Assembly (NCBI RefSeq): GCF_018863235.1 | Contig: NZ_JAHKRS010000008.1 | Location: 162,204-226,203, forward strand | Direction: 5' to 3' | DNA length: 64,000 bases | From: Pseudomaricurvus albidus | GTDB lineage: Bacteria > Pseudomonadota > Gammaproteobacteria > Pseudomonadales > Cellvibrionaceae | Shown here: piece after piece, positions 1-9,109 of the stretch | Numbering within the stretch: position 1 is the first letter of the stretch | Layout of the letters: the number at the start of each line of letters is the position of its first letter | The notes under the pieces: generated by a model | Database searches by the model: none | The model's input: only the letters and a program-made list of their open reading frames with translations | Told to the model about the DNA's origin: nothing | Made by a program: the position numbers and the translations under genes

Positions 1-2
1 CC

Positions 3-941
3 GCGCACTTGATTGCACTGGCGCTTCACAAGCTCACCGGAATACCCTGGGTCGCGGACTTCCGCGATTCCATGACGGAAGACACTTATCCCAGAGAGGC
101 GCGACGTAGGAAGTTCTTTCTCTGGCTCGAGCGGCAAGTGGTTAAAAACTGTTGCAAGGCAATATTTACCACCCCGGGGGCAGTAAAAATGTACCGTGAA
201 CGCTACCCCGAGTTGCCGGAAGATCGCTGGACGCTGATCCCCAATGGCTATAACGAAGCGATTTTTACCGAGGTAGAATCTCTTCAGCAATCGGCTGATC
301 CTGCAGCAGTCAAAACCCACCTGCCCGGGGAACAGCCTTTAACATTGGTGCACAGCGGTGTGCTTTATCCCTCCGAGCGTGATCCCAGAGCCTTCTTTGC
401 CGCCGTGGCATCGCTGAAACAGCAGGGCAAGCTATCGGCTGAATCTGTGCAGATTGTTCTGCGGGCAACCGGACACGATGGCTTGTACGCGTCGATGCTG
501 CAAGAGCACCAAATCGACGACATCATTTGTCTTGAAGACGGTGTGGAATATCGTCAGGCACTTCAGGAAATGCTGGATGCGGATGGCTTGCTCATCTTTC
601 AGGCCAGTAATTGCAATCATCAGATACCAGCCAAATTGTATGAGTACTTCCGAGCCGGGAAACCGATTTTCGCCTTGACGGATCGCGAGGGTGACACGGG
701 GCAAACGCTGCTGTCCGCGGGTATTGAGAACATTGCACCGCTGGACGATAAAGAGGCATTGGAGCAACAGCTGCAGGTGTTTATTGAGCAGCTGCAACAA
801 GGTTCCGCGGCCATTGCCACTTCTGAAGCCGTGCGTAAATCCTCACGGCAATACGGTTCAGAAATACTGGCAGCAATCTTTCAGGAATGCATTGGAGAGC
901 CCGGGCATTCCGTATCGATATCGTCATCTTCTCAGGATTGA
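3..941 (+). CDS. Glycosyltransferase, GT4-like, 5'-truncated by window edge
   Basis: The reading frame is open from the first bases of the window, so the true start lies upstream and only about 310 C-terminal residues are visible. The visible start matches the middle of a GT4-type N-domain (HKLTGIPWVADFRDS, then a segment ending in IPNGYNEAIF). A second Rossmann-like half follows, with LVHSGVLYPSERDPRAFF and a C-terminal PAKLYEYFRAGKPIFAL segment, which is the usual nucleotide-sugar-binding region of GT-B enzymes. It probably transfers a sugar during exopolysaccharide assembly. It converges on two exosortase-A-associated genes, which fits an exopolysaccharide locus. Donor and acceptor cannot be told from sequence. 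Confidence 0.85.
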   Translation, partial: AHLIALALHKLTGIPWVADFRDSMTEDTYPREARRRKFFLWLERQVVKNCCKAIFTTPGAVKMYRERYPELPEDRWTLIPNGYNEAIFTEVESLQQSADPAAVKTHLPGEQPLTLVHSGVLYPSERDPRAFFAAVASLKQQGKLSAESVQIVLRATGHDGLYASMLQEHQIDDIICLEDGVEYRQALQEMLDADGLLIFQASNCNHQIPAKLYEYFRAGKPIFALTDREGDTGQTLLSAGIENIAPLDDKEALEQQLQVFIEQLQQGSAAIATSEAVRKSSRQYGSEILAAIFQECIGEPGHSVSISSSSQD

Positions 942-975
942 GAGGGAGGCGGGATCTTTTGGCGCGCGGCGGATC

Positions 976-2244
976 TCAGCAAAACACTTCCACCGCCGCA
1001 GGGTGACTCAAAAAGCCCTGCGGGCTGGCCGTCATGCCGTAGGCGCCGGACTGATAAATCACTACCAGATCACCTTCCTGCATTTTGGGCAGGGTGACTT
1101 TGTTGGCCAGAATATCCAGCGGGGTACACAGTGGTCCGACAATCGATACCAGCTCCTGATCCTCTTCGGATGTCGGGTGAACTTTATTGCCGACGCACAC
1201 AGGGTAGTTTTTGCGAATCACCTGCCCGAAATTCCCCGACGCAGCCAAATGGTGATGCAGGCCACCGTTGGTGACGATAAACACTTCACCGCGGGATTCT
1301 TTGCGATCCACCACTTCGCAGACGTACAGCCCGGCTTCGGCGACGAGATGACGACCCAGCTCCATCACGATTTCACTGTCACCAAAGCTGTTGTGGTATT
1401 CACTCAGTAGCTTGTCGAGGTTATCTGCAATGGGCGCCAGTTCCAGACGTTCTTCTCCGGGGAAATAGGGCACGCCCAGACCGCCGCCGATATTCAGCCA
1501 CTGAATAGGGGCGGCAGCGGATTCTGCCAGTCGCTGAGCCAACTCAAAGGTGTTGGTTTGCGCTTCAATAATGGCTTCGGCTTTGAGGTTTTGTGAACCG
1601 CAGAAAATATGAAAACCCTGAAAATCCAGATCTCTGGCAAACACGTCTTGCATCATCGCTGGCACTTTTTCGGCGTCCACGCCAAAGGGTTTGGGGCCGC
1701 CCCCCATTTTCATGCCAGAGGTTTTCAGCTCGAAATCCGGATTCACACGAATGGCGACGCGAGGGCGGTGTCCGGTCTCGTTGGCGATACGGGTAATGCG
1801 ATCCAGCTCTCCGGCGGATTCCATATTGATGATCACGCCGGCAGCGATAGCGGCAGTCAGATCGTCGTTGGATTTGCCCGGTCCGGCAAAACTGATGTTC
1901 TGTGGTTCAATACCAGTGTCCAGCGCAACCCGCAGTTCACCCAGCGAAGCCACGTCAAGACCGTCCGTCTGCTGTGCCAGATGCTGCACCACCGCCGGCA
2001 TGGGGTTGGCTTTGATGGCGTAGTGCAAATGGATGGCGTCAGGCAGTTGCTGGCGCAAGCTGCTGACCCGCTCACTCATCAGCGCTCGATCGTACGCGTA
2101 AAACGGGGTTTGTCCGGCGCGGGCGGCAACCTCTGTTAACGGCAGTCCACCGATCTGCAGTTCGTTATCTACAATTAGAAACTGATCCATGGCCGCGTGT
2201 TGCGGTGAGGACTTGATGTTTGGAGCAGAGTTGTTGGTCGTCAT
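976..2244 (-). CDS. PLP-dependent decarboxylase, exosortase A system-associated
   Basis: A 422-residue fold-type III PLP enzyme of the ornithine/diaminopimelate decarboxylase family. The Schiff-base lysine is K78 in HYAIKANPMP. The glycine-rich phosphate-binding loop appears as NIGGGLGVPYFPGEE and the C-terminal domain ends with YQSGAYGMTASPQGFLSHP. The subgroup assignment rests on overall resemblance and on its partner 45 bp upstream, an exosortase-A-type acyl-CoA ligase; the two are known together in PEP-CTERM/exosortase loci. It is the second gene of a two-gene minus-strand unit. An internal Met19 is a possible alternative start. The exact amino-acid substrate is unknown. Confidence 0.85.
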   Translation of the reverse strand: MTTNNSAPNIKSSPQHAAMDQFLIVDNELQIGGLPLTEVAARAGQTPFYAYDRALMSERVSSLRQQLPDAIHLHYAIKANPMPAVVQHLAQQTDGLDVASLGELRVALDTGIEPQNISFAGPGKSNDDLTAAIAAGVIINMESAGELDRITRIANETGHRPRVAIRVNPDFELKTSGMKMGGGPKPFGVDAEKVPAMMQDVFARDLDFQGFHIFCGSQNLKAEAIIEAQTNTFELAQRLAESAAAPIQWLNIGGGLGVPYFPGEERLELAPIADNLDKLLSEYHNSFGDSEIVMELGRHLVAEAGLYVCEVVDRKESRGEVFIVTNGGLHHHLAASGNFGQVIRKNYPVCVGNKVHPTSEEDQELVSIVGPLCTPLDILANKVTLPKMQEGDLVVIYQSGAYGMTASPQGFLSHPAAVEVFC

Positions 2245-2289
2245 AATTGGGTGACAGTCATAGTTCGGTGAAAGCCATAATCTGGCTGA

Positions 2290-3873
2290 TCAATTTGGGC
2301 TGAACAGATCGTTAAACTCCTGGGACAGTAGCTTGCGATCGATCTTGCCATTGGGATTGCGCGGCAGTGTGGTTTTGAAAATCACTTCCTGAGGGATCAT
2401 GAAGTTCGGCAGCTGCTGGCGACAATATTGCAGTACCGCATCTTTGTTGTCTTCTTCACCTTCCTTGCTGCAGGCCACCAAAACAATTGCCTGCCCCAGA
2501 GTTGGGTGTGGCACGCCAATGGCTGCCGTTTCACGAATCAGCGGCGACTGGTAAAGCACTTCTTCAACTTCTGTCGGACTGACCCGATAGCCGGACGTTT
2601 TGATCATCTCGTCTTTACGGCTGACAAAATACAGATAACCTTCTTCGTCTCGATACACCTGATCACCAGACCAGACAGCGATTTCTGTCAATGGCAGCTC
2701 GGCGAGCTGTCCCGGTGCCGGCTTAAAGCGCTCGGCGGTTTTGGCGGGATCGTTCCAGTACCCCTGCGACACCAGTGGCCCGCGATGCACCAGCTCGCCC
2801 ACCTCGTTGGCGTCGCACAGGCTGCCGTCGTCACGCACCACTAAAATTTCAGCGTTGGGAATGGCTTTGCCCATAGAGGTCGGGCGCACAGCTACTTGGT
2901 CGGGGGGTAAATAAGTAGACCGAAAAGCCTCGGTCAGGCCGTACATCAGAAAAATATCCGTGTTCGGCAGCGCGGCCTGCAACTTTTCTGTGGTGGACTG
3001 CGGCATGGCACCGCCGCTGTTGGTGATGTAGCGCAGACGCTGACGGATATCGTCCGGCCATTCCAGTGCCGCCAGTTGATTCCACAGCGGAGGCACTGCA
3101 GCCAGACCGGTAATCTCAAAGCGGGACAACGCCTTGATCACATCCCGCGGTAACAGGTAATCCATTAATGCCACTGAGGCGCCCACCCGAAAAGCCGTGG
3201 TCATTTGGCTCAGGCCGTAATCAAAACTGAACGGCAGTACCGCCAGCAGGCGATCCTGCGAGGTGTTGTTCAGATAGGTGGACACACTCTCGGCACCGGC
3301 CATCATATTGCGGTGCGTCAGCACCACGCCCTTGGGTTGTCCGGTACTGCCAGACGTGTAGAGAATCGACGCCAGGGCTGAATCCAGCCCGTGTTGCACC
3401 AGGGCCGCTGGGTTGCTGCCGGATTGCTGCAGGGTTTTCCAGGCATGGGTCGCAATGGAATGAGCTGGAGTTTTCGACTCTGTCGTCAGGTAGGCAGCTT
3501 TAAGGCTCTCACAATCGCTGACGGCTTCCTCAACCTGCTGCCATCGCTCGGCGCTGGTCACCAGCAACTGGGCCTGACAATCGTTAATGATGTGAGTGAT
3601 TTGCGCGGGCTTCAGCAAAGGGTTTATCGGCACAAACACCGCACCACAGGCTGAAGCCGCAAAAAAACTGACCACCGCTTCAATTTGCTTGGGCAGGTAG
3701 ATCGCTATGCGTTGACCGGGACACAGCCCGGCGGCGACAAATCCCTCAGCCGTCTGCTCAACCAGCTTCCACAGTTCAGCGTAAGTCCACTGATGGTTAC
3801 CGTGTAGCAGGGCAATATTGTCGGGGTTGGAACGCTGTTGCTGATGGATCAGCTGATGGAGTAAGACTGACAT
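2290..3873 (-). CDS. AMP-forming acyl-CoA ligase, exosortase A system-associated
   Basis: A 527-residue member of the adenylate-forming ANL superfamily. The P-loop YTSGSTGQPKGVV lies at about residues 172-184, a TEAFRSTYL/MGK core region follows, and the catalytic lysine segment LPRNPNGKIDRKLL is near the C-terminus. It would activate a carboxylic acid through an acyl-adenylate. I place the start at the ATG at 3873 because AGGA sits 8 bases before it; a GTG one codon upstream is less likely. It precedes the PLP decarboxylase, and this pair is typical of exosortase-A exopolysaccharide regions. No exosortase gene or PEP-CTERM protein is in the window, so the link is inferred. Confidence 0.85.
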   Translation of the reverse strand: MSVLLHQLIHQQQRSNPDNIALLHGNHQWTYAELWKLVEQTAEGFVAAGLCPGQRIAIYLPKQIEAVVSFFAASACGAVFVPINPLLKPAQITHIINDCQAQLLVTSAERWQQVEEAVSDCESLKAAYLTTESKTPAHSIATHAWKTLQQSGSNPAALVQHGLDSALASILYTSGSTGQPKGVVLTHRNMMAGAESVSTYLNNTSQDRLLAVLPFSFDYGLSQMTTAFRVGASVALMDYLLPRDVIKALSRFEITGLAAVPPLWNQLAALEWPDDIRQRLRYITNSGGAMPQSTTEKLQAALPNTDIFLMYGLTEAFRSTYLPPDQVAVRPTSMGKAIPNAEILVVRDDGSLCDANEVGELVHRGPLVSQGYWNDPAKTAERFKPAPGQLAELPLTEIAVWSGDQVYRDEEGYLYFVSRKDEMIKTSGYRVSPTEVEEVLYQSPLIRETAAIGVPHPTLGQAIVLVACSKEGEEDNKDAVLQYCRQQLPNFMIPQEVIFKTTLPRNPNGKIDRKLLSQEFNDLFSPN

Positions 3874-4001
3874 CACTCACTTCCTGTGGTTGAGATAACA
3901 GTATGGTCAATCCTACAGCGGCGCGCGTTAAGTTGGAAGCAGGAACAGCAGGGGGGAGAGGGCTGGATGTGGTAAAGATGTAGCAAAAGAGCCCGTCACT
4001 C

Positions 4002-4099
4002 CGTCATTGCGAGGAGCGAAGCGACGCAGCAATCCATGTTTGGCAGGGGTTACATACAGCGTGCTAATAATGGATTGCTTCACTGCGTTCGCAATGACG
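4002..4099. repeat. Imperfect inverted-repeat element, copy 1
   Basis: The left arm begins CGTCATTGCGAGGAGCGAAG and the right arm ends with TTCGCAATGACG, so the element could fold into a long imperfect hairpin around the unpaired stretch at about 4037-4070. It resembles dispersed REP/MITE-like palindromes common in Gram-negative intergenic DNA. A second copy starts at 4158, and both copies are preceded by GCAAAAGAGCCC. Confidence 0.75.
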
Positions 4100-4157
4100 A
4101 GATTGAAGATCGGTGGGAATGTCAGCAAAAGAGCCCGGCCAACCAGTCCCCCAACCT

Positions 4158-4255
4158 CGTCATTGCGAGGAGCGAAGCGACGCGGCAATCTATGTTTGGC
4201 AGGATTGACCTACAGCGTGCTAATAATGGATTGCTTCACTGCGTTCGCAATGACG
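4158..4255. repeat. Imperfect inverted-repeat element, copy 2
   Basis: Same orientation and architecture as copy 1 about 156 bp upstream, with a few substitutions (for example GCGGCAATC for GCAGCAATC). Between the copies lies a shared flank (GATTGAAGATCG and GGGAATGTCAGCAAAAGAGCCC), so the duplication unit is larger than the palindrome. Short open frames that cross these repeats are not genes. Confidence 0.75.
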
Positions 4256-4284
4256 CGATTGAAGATCGATGGGAATGTCAGCAA

Positions 4285-4309
4285 AAGAGCCCTAAAAAGG
4301 GCTCTTGTA
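4285..4309 (-). terminator. Rho-independent terminator of dps
   Basis: AGAGCCC and GGGCTCT form a stem separated by TAAAAA. Read on the minus strand, the hairpin is followed by TTTTGC. It lies about 40 bp past the dps stop codon. The GAGCCC half recurs in the flank of the neighbouring repeat element. Confidence 0.7.
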
Positions 4310-4347
4310 ACTTCTGGAAATCGTGGGGATGAGACTTGGCGTGAAAA

Positions 4348-4812
4348 TTACAGTATCGCCCGCAGCATCCAGGCGGTTTTCTCGTGTATGCGCATGCGGT
4401 CAGAGACCAATGCTGCGGAAGACTCATCATCAGCCTGCTGAGCTTTTTTCAGCACATCGCGGCAGGTTTTCACTACCTGTTCGTGGCCCTGGGTCAGAAG
4501 CTTCACCATCTCGGTGGCCGTGGGGATGTCTTCCACTTCCTCAATCGAGCTTAGCTCGGCAAACGCTCTGTAAGTACCGGGGGCGGCTACACCCAGGGTC
4601 CGGATGCGCTCGGCAATGTCATCCACTGCGGTTGCCAGCTCGGTGTAGTGTTCTTCGAACATCAGGTGCAGCTCGCGAAACTGGGGACCGGTGACATTCC
4701 AGTGAAAGTTGTGCGTTTGCAGGTATAACGTATACGAGTCGGCCAGCAGGCTTTTCAAACCGTCGGCGACCTCAATTCTGTCCTGTTCGTTAATACCAAT
4801 ATCGATTTTCAT
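4348..4812 (-). CDS. dps: Dps-family ferritin-like DNA-protection protein
   Basis: A 154-residue protein of normal Dps length. The di-iron ferroxidase signature is H37, H49, D64 and E68 within HNFHWNVTG...[10 protein letters not shown]...[13 protein letters not shown], with the classical inter-subunit spacing. Such proteins form dodecamers that oxidise and store Fe(II) with peroxide and often bind DNA in stationary phase. There is no lysine-rich N-terminal tail, so DNA binding may be weak. The gene is monocistronic, with 265 bp upstream before the next, divergent gene. No OxyR or Fur site was recognised with confidence. Confidence 0.93.
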   Translation of the reverse strand: MKIDIGINEQDRIEVADGLKSLLADSYTLYLQTHNFHWNVTGPQFRELHLMFEEHYTELATAVDDIAERIRTLGVAAPGTYRAFAELSSIEEVEDIPTATEMVKLLTQGHEQVVKTCRDVLKKAQQADDESSAALVSDRMRIHEKTAWMLRAIL

Positions 4813-5077
4813 GCATCACTCCTTTTCGTTGTGAAATGTCGTTGATGAAACGATTGAAAACGCCTCGGCTTTCAATGTGATCAGAATAGGGAATCGCCGC
4901 ACAAAACGTAAATTGATACTTTGTATACGGTGTATAGTTAGATTCTATGGGAAATTAACTTATTCATAGCGGGTGCTTATTGATGCCGGTTTGATATACC
5001 TCAAGCAAACCTTAATCTGGCTTCTATACTTTAAATAACAGCCACTGAAAGACCACCAACCAAACGCGAGGTGCCCC

Positions 5078-5359
5078 ATGCTGATGATGCTGAAAGACTC
5101 CGAAGCCATGTTGGAACTGATGTCGCCCGAAGGGCTCTGGGATCCCTACATCACCCACGTCCGCGGTTGCCGTCTGGCGGGAGAAGAAATGCAGGAACCC
5201 GAAAGTTTCAGCAAATCCGATCTGGCGTTTTTATCCGGCGAAAGCCTGCCGCGTTGCTGGATGAACCCCCATTATCGCGATGAAGAGTGGCAGTCCTACC
5301 GTACCGACCCGCTGAGTGCTGCGGCTGTCGCCGGTCCCGCATCCTATTACGGTGCCTGA
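5078..5359 (+). CDS. Small hypothetical protein (93 aa)
   Basis: A 93-residue frame starting at an ATG preceded by GAGGTG with 4-5 bases spacing. The product is acidic and aromatic-rich (EGLWDPYITHVRGCRLAGEE, PRCWMNPHYRDEEW), with no signal peptide or membrane segment. I recognise no family. Codon usage looks like that of neighbouring genes, and a GC-rich hairpin follows 20 bp after the stop, both supporting a real gene. It lies just upstream of gltX, but a separate promoter-like TATAAT before gltX suggests they are not strictly co-transcribed. Confidence 0.65.
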   Translation: MLMMLKDSEAMLELMSPEGLWDPYITHVRGCRLAGEEMQEPESFSKSDLAFLSGESLPRCWMNPHYRDEEWQSYRTDPLSAAAVAGPASYYGA

Positions 5360-5378
5360 CCACCACGCAGACTGAATC

Positions 5379-5402
5379 GGGCAGGGGATCCAACCCCTGC
5401 CC
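5379..5402 (+). terminator. Terminator-like hairpin without U-tract
   Basis: A perfect 9-bp stem GGGCAGGGG/CCCCTGCCC with a 6-base loop lies 20 bp after the 93-aa gene. No run of T follows, so it may attenuate or stabilise the 3' end rather than terminate efficiently. Confidence 0.45.
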
Positions 5403-5428
5403 ACCTATCTGTCACCGGCTGATGTGCG

Positions 5429-5434
5429 TATAAT
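5429..5434 (+). promoter_or_regulatory. Probable -10 element of gltX
   Basis: A consensus TATAAT preceded by GTGCG lies about 45 bp upstream of the gltX start. No good -35 hexamer sits at the standard distance, so the call rests mainly on the -10 sequence and position. Confidence 0.4.
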
Positions 5435-5479
5435 CACCGCTTTTGATCCCCTTCAAACAGCTGTGAGAATTCAACGTCG

Positions 5480-6970
5480 ATGACCGTTCGTACCCGTATC
5501 GCTCCTTCGCCTACCGGTGATCCCCACGTAGGCACCGCTTATATTGCCCTGTTCAACCTCTGTTTTGCCCGTCAACATGGCGGTCAATTCATCCTGCGTA
5601 TCGAAGATACCGATCAGGCTCGCTCCACGCCGGAGTCCGAGCAGGCCATCCTCGACAGCCTGCGCTGGTTGGGACTGGACTGGGACGAAGGTCCGGACAA
5701 GGGCGGGGATTGCGGCCCTTATCGCCAGAGCGAGCGCAAAGACATTTACGTCAAATACGCCGAGCAACTGGTCGAAAGCGGTCACGCGTTCCACTGCTAC
5801 CGCACCGGTGTAGAGCTCGACGAACTGCGTGCAGCCCGCCGCGAGGCCGGTGGCTTTGCCGCCCTCAAGCCCAGCGAACTGAAACTCACCGATGACGAAG
5901 TCGCCAAGCGCAAAGCCGCCGGTATGCCTTACGTGATCCGCATGAACGTGCCGGAAGGTGAGGGCCCGTGCCCCGTCGACGACATGCTGCGCGGCACCAT
6001 CGAGCTGGATTGGGGGCAGGTTGACGCCCAGATCCTGCTGAAATCCGACGGCATGCCCACCTATCATCTGGCCAACGTGGTGGATGACCACCTGATGGGC
6101 ATCACCCACGTACTGCGCGGCGAAGAGTGGATCAACTCCGCACCCAAGCACAAGCTGCTGTACGAATACTTCGGCTGGGACATGCCACAGTTGTGTCACC
6201 TGCCACTGCTGCGCAACCCGGACAAATCCAAGCTCAGTAAGCGTAAAAATCCCACTTCCATCCTGTATTACAAGAAGATGGGCTACCTGCCGGAAGCGCT
6301 GCTCAACTACCTGGGCCGCATGGGCTGGTCCATGCCGGACGAGAGCGAGAAATTCTCCCTTCAGCAGATGATGGACAATTTCGACGTTCAGCGCGTGTCA
6401 CTGGGCGGCCCCATCTTCGACGTGGAAAAACTGTCCTGGCTCAACAGCCTGTGGATCCGTGAAGATCTGACTCAGGAGCAGCTGGCTGATCGCCTGCACG
6501 AGTGGATGTTCAACCGTGAAAATCTCATGGCCATCCTGCCGCACGCCCAGACTCGCATGCACACCCTCAGCGACTTCGCGCCGCTGGCGGCGTTCCTCGC
6601 TTCTGGCCAACTGCCTCTGACCCCGTCCAGCTTCGACGAGTCCAAACTGGACGAAGAACAGCTCAAGCAAGTGCTGCAATTCGCCCTCTGGCGCCTCGAA
6701 GCCCTGCGTCACTGGGATCGTGACGAGATCTTCAACACCCTGAAAACCCTCGCCGGCGAGCTGGATATCAAGCTCAAAGACTTCCTGGCGCCGCTGTTTA
6801 TCGCCATTGCAGGCACCACCTCGTCCTTCTCCGTGATGGACTCCATGGTACTGCTCGGTCCCGACATGAGCCGCGCCCGCCTGCGCCACGCCCTCAACGT
6901 CCGCATTGGCGAACTGGGCAAAAAGCAGATGAAGAAACTGGAAAAGGCCTACGAGGCGTTGGGTCGCTGA
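5480..6970 (+). CDS. gltX: Glutamyl-tRNA synthetase
   Basis: A 496-residue class I aminoacyl-tRNA synthetase. The HIGH-type motif is [13 protein letters not shown] (H16-T19) and the KMSKS-type motif is KLSKR at residues 251-255. The glutamate pocket segment [10 protein letters not shown] is present, and a C-terminal helical anticodon-binding domain follows. It charges tRNA-Glu, and in bacteria lacking GlnRS also tRNA-Gln. The four-ligand zinc site of the E. coli enzyme is not seen: only a single Cys (FHCYRT) is in that region, as in other zinc-free GluRS lineages. It is transcribed alone. Confidence 0.97.
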   Translation: MTVRTRIAPSPTGDPHVGTAYIALFNLCFARQHGGQFILRIEDTDQARSTPESEQAILDSLRWLGLDWDEGPDKGGDCGPYRQSERKDIYVKYAEQLVESGHAFHCYRTGVELDELRAARREAGGFAALKPSELKLTDDEVAKRKAAGMPYVIRMNVPEGEGPCPVDDMLRGTIELDWGQVDAQILLKSDGMPTYHLANVVDDHLMGITHVLRGEEWINSAPKHKLLYEYFGWDMPQLCHLPLLRNPDKSKLSKRKNPTSILYYKKMGYLPEALLNYLGRMGWSMPDESEKFSLQQMMDNFDVQRVSLGGPIFDVEKLSWLNSLWIREDLTQEQLADRLHEWMFNRENLMAILPHAQTRMHTLSDFAPLAAFLASGQLPLTPSSFDESKLDEEQLKQVLQFALWRLEALRHWDRDEIFNTLKTLAGELDIKLKDFLAPLFIAIAGTTSSFSVMDSMVLLGPDMSRARLRHALNVRIGELGKKQMKKLEKAYEALGR

Positions 6971-7374
6971 TCTGATGGGCTGAACACATGGATGCCGGGG
7001 CTGCCCGCTAAAGTGTGTTCAACCCCATTCGTCTGAACGGCCACTAAGGTATGGTTTTATCGGGGAGTCTGTATCCGTGGGCTCCTTATCCTATTTCCCT
7101 CTTTACCACTATCACTTCTTATCGCCCCGGCTGCTGCATCCACCTGGCCTCTCCCTTTGGCTCAGAATGACATATAAGCCGGCTCTGTAACTTGTTGAAT
7201 GTTCTTGGCTTTCTATACTTAGTTACCTGCGTTGATACAGTTAGGCTTTGCCGCATAAAAAGGGACGTTGTTGACAAGTTCATCGAAGCAAACCCTATCT
7301 TTTGCGTATCCATTAAACCTGCACCAGTAAAGAATCACTGGCTGGAAGATCACACATCATAAGGTAATACACGT
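6971..7374. other. Intergenic region, no gene recognised
   Basis: About 400 bp between gltX and the methyltransferase gene. The stretch at about 7120-7190 (CCACCTGGCCTCTCCCTTTGG and following) looks like a fragment of a dispersed intergenic repeat, but no second copy is present here to confirm it. No tRNA, convincing terminator or protein frame was found. Confidence 0.4.
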
Positions 7375-8202
7375 ATGTACCTGGCTGGGTTTATTCTGAG
7401 TACAATATTGGGTGGGGTGTTGATTGCCCTGATTGCTTGGTGTTTGATCAAGCTCTATAGAATGCACACGATGCTCTACACGCTGAAAGACCACATTATC
7501 AAAATCAATGACTCTTCATTCCGCCAGACTGAAGCGCTGCTAGGGTTATATAAAAATCTCGACTTTGAGCTCGCCTTACCTCATACCCGTGGTTTTGCCG
7601 CTTCTCCCGACTTCCTCGCAGTAGTACACGAAACAATCAAACAACAGTCACCCAAAACAGTAGTTGAATGCAGCAGTGGCCTCTCCACACTGATCGCCGC
7701 CAAAACCTTGCAGCAGCTCGGCGCAGGTCATGTATACAGCCTTGAATCGGATCAATACTATTGCGATCAAACTCGGGCATTGCTGGATAAACACAAGGTA
7801 TCAGATTGGGCTACCGTGATTCATGCGCCGCTTATACCCACAGAAATTAACGGGGTTAGTTATCAATGGTACGACGCCTCTGCTCTTAATGAGTTGAATA
7901 ATGTAGATTTAATGGTTATTGACGGGCCTTTTGCCGGGGTGAATCCACTGGCCAGATACCCCGCAGGGCCCAAATTATTGCCCAAACTGGCCTCTGACGG
8001 TGAGGTGCTGATTGATGATTATCAGCGACCCGATGAGAAAAAGATGGTCAAACTGTGGTTGGAACAGTTTCCAAATATGGACAAGCAGGACGTCCCCTGT
8101 GAAAAAGGCTGTATGCGCTTGATAAATTCGGCAAAATCACCGGCACAAGGAGTTGTGAAGGTATCTGGAGGTGAAGCCGCCGGGCGAGTGGCACATGGTT
8201 GA
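7375..8202 (+). CDS. Membrane-anchored class I SAM-dependent methyltransferase
   Basis: A 275-residue protein with one N-terminal membrane segment (about residues 4-28) and a cytosolic Rossmann domain. A SAM-binding motif I-like sequence VVECSSGLSTLIAAKTL lies at about residue 95, an acidic strand end YSLESDQYYC follows, and LMVIDGPFAG occupies motif IV. This matches Methyltransferase_24-type enzymes often found near polysaccharide genes. The substrate is unknown. AAGG lies 10 bases before the start. The last 20 residues (AAGRVAHG end) are low in structure. It appears monocistronic. Confidence 0.75.
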   Translation: MYLAGFILSTILGGVLIALIAWCLIKLYRMHTMLYTLKDHIIKINDSSFRQTEALLGLYKNLDFELALPHTRGFAASPDFLAVVHETIKQQSPKTVVECSSGLSTLIAAKTLQQLGAGHVYSLESDQYYCDQTRALLDKHKVSDWATVIHAPLIPTEINGVSYQWYDASALNELNNVDLMVIDGPFAGVNPLARYPAGPKLLPKLASDGEVLIDDYQRPDEKKMVKLWLEQFPNMDKQDVPCEKGCMRLINSAKSPAQGVVKVSGGEAAGRVAHG

Positions 8203-8271
8203 ACCCTTGATCTTGATGCACGCTGCCAATGGGCCAGGGTAGGTCAATCTAACCCACTGATAAATAAACAG

Positions 8272-8299
8272 TTGACTATCGAGAACGGGGTGATAGAAT
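8272..8299 (+). promoter_or_regulatory. Promoter of tRNA-Ala
   Basis: TTGACT (8272-8277), a 16-bp spacer and TAGAAT (8294-8299), then a GC-rich discriminator GCGCTCCGC typical of stringently controlled stable-RNA promoters. The tRNA starts 33 bp after the -10. Confidence 0.75.
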
Positions 8300-8331
8300 G
8301 CGCTCCGCTTTCGAAGGAAAGCACCCGATAT

Positions 8332-8407
8332 GGGGCCTTAGCTCAGCTGGGAGAGCGCAACACTGGCAGTGTTGAGGTCAGCGGTTCGATCCCGCTAGGC
8401 TCCACCA
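8332..8407 (+). tRNA. tRNA-Ala (anticodon GGC)
   Basis: A 76-nt cloverleaf. The acceptor stem GGGGCCT pairs with AGGCTCC with one G-U pair. The D-arm has AGCTCAGCTGG, the anticodon stem is CAACA/TGTTG with loop CTGGCAG giving anticodon GGC, the T-arm has GGTTCGATCC, and CCA is encoded. It has its own promoter and terminator. Confidence 0.97.
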
Positions 8408-8412
8408 AATTT

Positions 8413-8445
8413 AAAAGCCCGCACAGCAATGTGCGGGCTTTTTTT
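8413..8445 (+). terminator. Rho-independent terminator after tRNA-Ala
   Basis: A perfect stem AAGCCCGCACA/TGTGCGGGCTT with loop GCAA is followed by a run of seven T. It starts 6 bp after the tRNA CCA. Confidence 0.92.
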
Positions 8446-8623
8446 GTGTCTGTCAGTTAAGTCCACATTAAGTCCATGTGAGATGTAATTGCTGGGTGAT
8501 GTCGATGAGACTGTTTTCGCTGAATAGGTTAATAAATCGGCTTTGTGCTGTAGGTTCTACTGGTCAGGTCTCTTTGATATTCGGCATTGCCCTTACAGCA
8601 GTCCTTTAAGCCTTATGTTTTCG

Positions 8624-9109
8624 TCACAAGGCCCATAGTACAATGGCCGAGGACACCAGTATCAACCCCAAGAACAACCACTTTAGCCTTACTCCCTTAT
8701 TGGAGATGTGCCCCCACCAGCTACGTGAATCCTCAGATGGCTGGGGCGGCTCCCCCATCTCCTGATAGCAACTCATAAGATAATCAAGCTCGGTTAACGT
8801 GGCTTGCACGTCCTGTTTGAATAACTCAAAAATCTGGACATCATTTAGAATGGCTCTGGCCTGGCCGAAACGGCGTTGCAAAAACTGTTCATTGATTTCC
8901 TGTGACACACCAAACACTTCAGCGGTTTGATAGAAGGCCTTGGCTTGTCTGTGCCATTCGGCAAAGGCTTTGCTGCGATAGGCCCGTGGACTGTTACCGA
9001 CTCTTTGGAGCCCTTTTTTAACCGCCATCAATTCCATTACCTGTGAAGGGGCATGGGTATTATCAGTCGAAGGGGAGGTAATCCCCGGTGTGGCTAGGCT
9101 TGCAGGCAT
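8624..9109 (-). CDS. Hypothetical tail-anchored protein (161 aa)
   Basis: A 161-residue protein of unrecognised family. Residues 1-25 are low complexity, residues 30-115 are predicted mostly helical and charged (RQAKAFYQTAEVFGVSQEI, RRFGQARAILNDVQIFELF), and the C-terminus is a single membrane segment (LKWLFLGLILVSSAIVLWAL) ending at the last residue. This suggests a cytosolic domain held to the inner membrane by its tail. It is transcribed toward the tRNA-Ala terminator and appears monocistronic. No function can be given. Confidence 0.65.
   Translation of the reverse strand: MPASLATPGITSPSTDNTHAPSQVMELMAVKKGLQRVGNSPRAYRSKAFAEWHRQAKAFYQTAEVFGVSQEINEQFLQRRFGQARAILNDVQIFELFKQDVQATLTELDYLMSCYQEMGEPPQPSEDSRSWWGHISNKGVRLKWLFLGLILVSSAIVLWAL

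Noticed and set aside
4007..4441. Several plus-strand frames of 90-140 codons upstream of dps
   Set aside because: They follow the repeated palindromic elements (repeated LLHCVRND segments) and overlap dps on the other strand; not genes.
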